Shown here: piece by piece, positions 58,456 through 64,000 of the stretch
Numbering within the stretch: the first letter of the stretch is position 1
How the letters are laid out: each line of letters opens with the position of its first letter
NCBI GenBank assembly: GCA_036872755.1
Contig: JAVHNS010000002.1
Coordinates: 3,038,001 to 3,102,000, forward strand
Direction of reading: 5' to 3'
Length of the DNA: 64,000 nt
Source of the DNA: Orbilia blumenaviensis
Taxonomy: Eukaryota > Ascomycota > Orbiliomycetes > Orbiliales > Orbiliaceae
Notes under the pieces: generated by a model
The model's database searches: none
Told to the model about the DNA's origin: nothing
The model's input: only the letters and a program-made list of their open reading frames with translations
Made by a program: the position numbers and the translations under genes

Positions 58456-59327
58456 TTTATAGTCGATGTCACCTGTATTGACGATATCAAACCCCCGCCA
58501 ATTATAATTAGGTCACTCTCGCAAACTTTCCTCAGGACCAGTACGAACATGTCCCATGCGTCCAAATCGCAGACATTTTCGCATCTGTCCAGTCCGGAAA
58601 AACTGACCTTGGTGTCGTCCCCTTTGAGAACTCGACCAACGGGTCTGTGGTTCAGTCATTGGACTTGTTCTGTGACAGAGAGAACCTGTCCCCCAGCATC
58701 AAAGTCCGTGGCGAAGCTTATCTCGATGTCCACCATTGTCTGTTGGGTCACCCTAGAGAAGGCAATATTTCACGAGAAACGGTATCTCGAATTTACTCTC
58801 ACCCTCAGGCATTCGGTCAATGCGAGAAGTTTTTGACTACATATCTAAAGGGTGTCGAGCGAATCGAGGTCTCGTCGACTTCGAAGGCGGCTGATCTAGC
58901 TAACAAGGACCCATCCGCTGTCGCTATCGCCAGTGCCATCGCTGTGTCCGTCCACAAAAGTCTCGAGATTCTAGCAGAGAACATCGAAGAGCGATCGGAT
59001 AACACCACCCGTTTCCTGGTCATCTCAAGGGAGACCGTGGGACCGTCTCCGATTCAAGGGAGTGATAAAACATTCATGACCTTTACAGTTCACCACGAAC
59101 AGCCCGGGGCTTTATGTGATATGCTCATGGTTTTCAAGGAGTTCGGTATGAATCTTACTAGCATATCCAGCAGACCGTCCTTAAACGTCGCTTGGAATTA
59201 CATATTCCTCGTTGAGTTTGAAGGACATCAGGATGCTAGTCATGTGCAGAAGGCTCTTCAGAAAATGAAGAAATACTGTAAATCCATGAGGGTTTTCGGC
59301 AGCTACGAGAAGGGGCTAAAGAAATAA
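58270..59327 (+). CDS. PHA2: prephenate dehydratase
   Basis: Converts prephenate to phenylpyruvate in phenylalanine biosynthesis. Exon 1 (58270-58317) encodes MQTVAYLGPPSTYSHQ. After a 218-base intron that contains a long A run (about 58423-58450), exon 2 (58536-59327) gives the catalytic half: DLGVVPFENSTNGSVVQSLD, HPQAFGQCEKFL and the TRF-type motif NTTRFLVISR. An ACT domain follows: FMTFTVHHEQPGALCDMLM, the regulatory-type NLTSISSRPSLNVAWNYIF segment, and VFGSYEKG. Both domains are complete, so feedback control by phenylalanine is likely, as known for ACT-containing members. Confidence 0.93.
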
Positions 59328-59428
59328 AGAGTAGCGGCTGAGGTTATCTCATGTATTAGTTAGTAGTAACGGTCCTTTTTTTTTTTTTTTTTTTTTTTTT
59401 TTGTTTGGAATAAATCAATTCCCTTTGA

Positions 59429-60290
59429 TCAATCCCAGTCGTCATCGTCATCTACTTGTTTGGTGGCTGTGGTGCCGAATATCGACCTGTTTTTGGTATT
59501 CTCTGTCGTCTTCGCACGTTGGAATACCCCTATCGCCGAGCATGTTATTTTCGCCATCGTCTTCAAAGTATTGAAAAAAAGAAATGGTGAACTTACCAGA
59601 TCTCAATAACCGATTCTCCAATGCTGCAGTCTGGAACGAGTCTGTATTCCCCAGCTCGCCTTCGAATCCAACGACCCTGTCCACACTCTTGCCGTCTACC
59701 CAAGCGATCAAGCAGGGCAAAACTTGAACCTTCAACTTCTCTACCAAGAATGGCGCATTTTCGACGTTGATTTTGGTGATCATGGTATCAAAATGCTTCC
59801 GCGCTAGGATTTCCAAATGTGTATCCATGATCTTGCACCGTCTGAAATCCGGGTGAAAGAAATGTACTAACGAGTACTTCCTCGAGCTAATTTTCTCTGT
59901 CAGAAGCTGGCTTCCGAACACGTAAATATATGAGGTTTGTATTCTTTTTCATACGTAGTCAAATCCATGACCTCCTTCTCGGTCGTAGTTTCAAAATAGA
60001 CACCTTGGTTCTCAGCCTTCATCTTCCTCTCTCTTGCTAATCTATATTTCCCACGGGATTTATTAGATATATCCTGGCCCCCCCCATGGCAATGGTATCC
60101 AAAATTAGTATACGAAATAAAGCACTGACTCTTCATGCAACTGTTGCATCCGCCTCTCTCGAAGCCCATCGAGAACGCCATCTTCTTCCCTTTCCAGCTC
60201 ATCCAACAGAGCGTCTTCATCGTCGGAATCATCCGCCTTCTTTCCCTTATCAGTCCTTGAATCTAGGAAATTCGCAACCCGTTCATCCAT
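59429..60290 (-). CDS. TXNDC9 / Plp1-type phosducin-like thioredoxin-fold protein
   Basis: A CCT-chaperonin cofactor family (yeast Plp1, animal TXNDC9) involved in tubulin folding. The start at 60290 gives MDERVANFLDSRTDKGKK and a charged helix (LLDELEREEDGVLDGLRERR). Splicing by sight: exon 2 begins ELARERKMKAENQGVYFE; an intron from GTATGA to TTAG then leads to TTSRKYSLVHFFHPDFRRCK. KINVENAPFLVEKLKVQVLP and RVVGFEGELGNTDSF complete the thioredoxin fold. The final intron leads to GVFQRAKTTENTKNRSIF and the acidic end QVDDDDDWD at TGA 59429. The fold has a lone Cys rather than CGPC, as expected for the family, so it should not be a redox enzyme. Confidence 0.87.
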
Positions 60291-61240
60291 GGTTTTTAAG
60301 ACCTTGCTTTCGGGCGTGTGTTAACGTGTTGGTGGTGTGGTAAAAAAAAAAAAAAAAAAAAAAGAGAGAAATTCTGGAATGGGGGTTGTAATTCTGCTCC
60401 CGCGCCCCCGACAGGTTGCGGAAATTGCTAGCTCCTTAAATCCGCAGGTCTGGCCTGGTTGGAGCTGGATCGAGGGATTCTGACAGCAAGTCGACTCTGG
60501 ATGTCTTTTTTGATCGAGTTTTACTCAAGCTCTGAGGATGTCGATATATGCTAGCTATCGTATATATAAATACCTAATGCACGTGCTGTGGTGGTGGTGC
60601 TGTTGTGCTGTATTAGGTCCACGATACCATCCACGTCCGGTAGCTACCAAATGCTTAGTGCAGGGGAACCTTAACGTAACAAATGCCCGATTCGCATCTC
60701 TCAACGTAAGCTCGACGAATGCCAAATTGTCAAGTGGTCGCGGGCAACCAATCAAAAGAAGCTTCCGATCCAGAATTCTGCCAGGGGGGGTTCAAAGACC
60801 AGCGGCGGATGCTTTGCTTTGCTTTGCTTCGGTCAGCCAGATGAAACGTCGTCTCCTTTAAATTTCGAAGTGGTAATTTCGGTCAATTCAAACAGAACAC
60901 ATCCGTCAAACATCAAACATCGTCAAAACCAAACACACTCCCTTTCCTCTCTTCCCTTCTCTCTCTCTTCCTTGACTTCTTCCCTACAACCACCCTCGTC
61001 CGCTGAGCTTCGTCCCGTCCACGCCACTTACAGCATCCCGGCCAGCTGCTGTCCCCTCCGGTGTCGTCTGAGTCCGATTTTGGTTATTACCGTTTCCTCC
61101 CGTTACCTTGTTATACCGTCCTCTTACCCTTATAGACGGCTTTTCTTCTTCCCCTGTCTCGTGAGAGGATAGTGCTTGAGAACACCAATAGACACCCTTT
61201 AAGCTCTACCTTTTCTCCCCTCCTCTAAGAAACCGCCAAA
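60291..61240. promoter_or_regulatory. divergent TXNDC9-like / VRG4 promoter region
   Basis: About 950 bases between divergent starts. It holds a run of about 20 A at 60343-60362, next to the minus-strand gene. A CT-rich leader-like stretch (60940-60990, 61150-61235) precedes VRG4. GCTTT repeats occur at 60812-60828. No gene is recognised. Confidence 0.45.
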
Positions 61241-62725
61241 ATGTCTTCAGACCGTGACGATATGAGGATGAAGGAGTTCAACGTGCCGATGCCGCCCATG
61301 TCGCCGCCACCACGGCCTCCTCCTCCTCAGAATCCCAATTCTCACCATTCCAACTCCGGAGCTGTCGCGATTGCTTGTTACTGTGGTGCATCGATTCTCA
61401 TGACCGTTACGAATAAATATGTCTTGTCTGGATATGCTTTCAACTTGAACTTTTTCCTGTTGATTGTACAGGTATGGAAAGGCTCCTGATGTGCGACAAT
61501 GTGGCTTGGGTAACTGTCAGCTAAATGAGTCGTTTTTTTTTTTTTTTTCTACTGTAGTCCGTGGTCTGCGTGGTTGGTATCGAGATTTGCAAGCGGATGA
61601 AGATTATCACATATCGCGATTTTAATATGGACGAAGCTCGGAAATGTATGCATCTCCGATCAATATCCACAGTTTTTTTGGGAGATTACGTATTCTAACT
61701 TTAACTAGGGTTGCCGATATCTGTGCTCCTGATTGGTATGATTTACACTGGATCGAAAGCGTAAGAATAGCATTATCCGAAGTCCAATGGATCTCGAAAC
61801 CGAAAAAGAAAAAACTAACGAGATATTCTATAGCTTGCAATTCCTTTCGATTCCCGTCTACACCATCTTCAAGAACTTGACCATCATCATGATTGCCTAT
61901 GGTGAGGTCCTCTGGTTCGGAGGCTCTGTCACTCCAATGGCTCTTCTCTCCTTCGGTCTTATCGTTCTGTCGTCCGTTATTGCCGCCTGGGCCGATATCC
62001 AAGCTGCTCTTTCCACCCACGGACACAACTCTGCCGCTGCCGCTACCCAGATCTCTACCTTGAACGCCGGTTATCTTTGGATGTTTATCAACTGTCTCAG
62101 TACTACTGCGTATATTTTGGGCATGCGTAAGAGGATTAAGGTTACTCAATTCAAGGATTTCGACAGTAAGTTTGCCACAAAAAAGATCAAATTGGGGAGG
62201 GTGCCCAAGAACGTCTACTAACGTAATAACAGCCATGTTCTATAACAACCTTCTCAGCATTCCAATTCTCCTCGTCTGCACTTTGCTACTCGAAGACTGG
62301 AGCACCGAGAACGTCAACAAGAACTTCCCAGAGGAGACTCGCAACAACTTGTTGACTGCCATGTTCATCTCCGGCCTCTCGTCCGTCTTCATCAGTTATA
62401 CCTCCGCGTGGTGCGTGCGTGTGACCTCGTCGACTACTTACAGCATGGTTGGCGCTTTGAACAAGCTACCTATCGCTGTTTCCGGTCTCATTTTCTTCGA
62501 TGCACCGGTTACTTTCTTCTCTGTTACTGTAAGTTGAAGATCTTGATATTTCAAATACATATATATAAGGGCCAGTTAGCTAATATCATATTACAGGCAA
62601 TCATTGTTGGTTTTATTTCGGGTATCGTCTACTCGATGGCAAAGATTCAGCAAAAGAAGCAAACTCCATCGCTCCCCACAAGTGCCAGCAGCGCCAGTCA
62701 GCGCGATGGCCTGCGGAAGAACTAA
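61241..62725 (+). CDS. VRG4: Golgi GDP-mannose transporter
   Basis: Imports GDP-mannose into the Golgi lumen for mannosylation of cell-wall proteins and lipids. Six exons: 61241-61471, 61558-61645, 61709-61760, 61834-62165, 62233-62528 and 62597-62725. A Pro-rich cytosolic N-terminus is followed by about ten membrane helices. Signature segments: [60 protein letters not shown] and GEVLWFGG. The GDP-mannose-binding GALNKLPIA motif is preceded by SSTTYSMV. The C-terminus ends GLRKN and is Lys/Arg-rich, like Golgi-retention tails. The small third exon (52 nt) supplies the WLPISV helix. Everything is present and in phase. Confidence 0.94.
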
Positions 62726-64000
62726 ATATATCAAATCTTCATTCGTGGTATTCGAGAATGTTGTATTTCAAGGATCTTCTTGGAGCTTCGCGGTTGGCGG
62801 AACCACGCTTTTTTTATTGGTGGTATAAAAGTTAATTTGTGATGGCTGGGGAGAGGTGACATACTGAATTGTTGGAAAGGAAGGAGGCGTGTGGGACGGG
62901 GGGGTTCGGAGGGCTCATCGTCCTTTTTTTTCATTCTTGTAATCCGTGTAAAAGATATCGACATATCACAAAATTGGGCGTTCTCGGGATTTGGTTAGAT
63001 AGAAGCCCTCACAGTTGAGGGCTACGATTTCTTCGATTCTTTTTACCCAAGGCCCCTTTTTTATATATATACCCCACAAATAGTCTGGTTACGAGACTGA
63101 GGCATTCCGGACTTCAATGACTTGGGGTATTATTTTTATTCTTCGTTCTTTTTTTTTCTCTTTTTTTTAGGTAGCAGCCTTAGAGTTCCCATTTTAACCG
63201 TCTTTTTTTTTTTTTTTTTTTTTTTTTTTCCCTTTCCCTTTTCTTCTTTTTCTTCTTTTTTTTTAGCTCGACGACGTCTGCGTATTATGACACTAGTTGG
63301 TAATTTGTTTCTCTGGTTTCGACGGCTGTATATATTATATTATAGTAGAAGCATGCAAATACTTTTGCAATATTTCTCAGACTTCCGCTGTGTTCTATTG
63401 GAATTCGATATGGAGTACATGATGTTGAATATCAATATCATGATATACCTAGGTAATATTATATACAGATTGAATTCTATAGAAACAACAGTGTGGGGCG
63501 AGCACGAGATCCAGATCTGATCTCGCATTTATGCGGCGTCGTCCCACTCTTTTCGGCCCGGGACACAGGCCCATATAACCATTTTACTTTTTTTTCACCT
63601 CCAAATCCAACAGTTTAGATTACCAACAAGTTTCCAAACCCAGGACCTCGGAAACTCCTAAAGAACCAAAAGCTTGTTTTCACGTAAGGATACAAAAAAG
63701 GAAACCTTGTTCCTGTGAATAATCTTTTGTGAGTACCAGATGTTGCTGGTTGGTTGGATCCAAGGGAATTCAAGAGGGGCAATTCGAGACGGGCCAGGGG
63801 ATGGAAAAATACACCCATGTACGAAAGGGCGTTCGAGACCGCAATCGAGACGAATTTGCTCATCCCAAGGCTAAGTAGGTAAGTTAAGGTAGTAAGCTAA
63901 CTCCTCCCGCCGGCGCCCCGTTTTTTTTCCCTAGCCAAGAGCGGGCGGAACATGGAACATGGCTATCCCGTCGAGACTATCGATGGAAATTGGCTTAGTT
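62726..64000. other. 3' region of VRG4 and unassigned right edge
   Basis: No recognised gene. It includes long T-rich runs (about 63140-63265, including about 26 T in a row near 63203-63229). An 82-codon minus-strand frame at 63615-63863 has no family resemblance. Confidence 0.45.

Overview
This window is nuclear DNA from a filamentous ascomycete (Pezizomycotina). The evidence is short introns (mostly 50-110 nt) with GTATGT/GTAAGT-like donors, a WOPR-family regulator, typical fungal housekeeping genes (VRG4, PET100, COG1, ELP5, formate dehydrogenase), and long intergenic stretches rich in A/T homopolymers and microsatellites. An orphan secreted protein with a signal peptide and an N/Q-rich tail would suit a nematode-trapping (Orbiliomycete) lineage, but that is a weak inference. 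I see no transposon open reading frame, rRNA, CRISPR array or convincing tRNA.

Layout. 0-8 kb: the 3' part of a CLPTM1-like membrane protein, an orphan multi-pass membrane protein, Elongator subunit ELP5, and an SDR-fold protein that has lost its catalytic Tyr and Lys. 8-20.5 kb: NAD formate dehydrogenase, an orphan single-pass membrane protein with Lys/Pro repeats, a mitochondrial GGQ peptidyl-tRNA hydrolase (ICT1/Pth4 type) whose catalytic loop lies on two micro-exons, a DUF1640/MCUR1-type mitochondrial coiled-coil protein, and MTO1 (mitochondrial tRNA wobble-uridine modification). 20.5-35.9 kb: a gene-poor block whose only convincing gene is an intronless WOPR transcription factor (Wor1/Ryp1/Sge1 type), with about 5.4 kb empty downstream and 8.5 kb empty upstream. 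35.9-48.1 kb: a compact block with TDP1, COG1, RPC19, NDUFA6, an ABHD11/Imo32-type hydrolase and a Rab18-like GTPase. 48-53.3 kb: the orphan secreted low-complexity protein and PET100. 54.4-64 kb: eRF1, prephenate dehydratase, a TXNDC9/Plp1-type protein and the Golgi GDP-mannose transporter.

Most genes are unrelated housekeeping genes, but mitochondrial functions recur (ICT1-like, DUF1640, MTO1, NDUFA6, ABHD11-like, PET100, possibly FDH). Several divergent pairs share intergenic promoters: ELP5/SDR, TDP1/COG1, NDUFA6/ABHD11-like, Rab18/orphan secreted protein.

The most interesting signal is at eRF1. Its UGA stop is followed by C, then by 134 in-frame sense codons before the next stop. Because eRF1 decodes stop codons, this fits an autoregulatory readthrough switch. 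Gene models were assembled by eye from splice sites and family knowledge. Positions of well-resolved exons are given in the entries, and uncertain joints are flagged.
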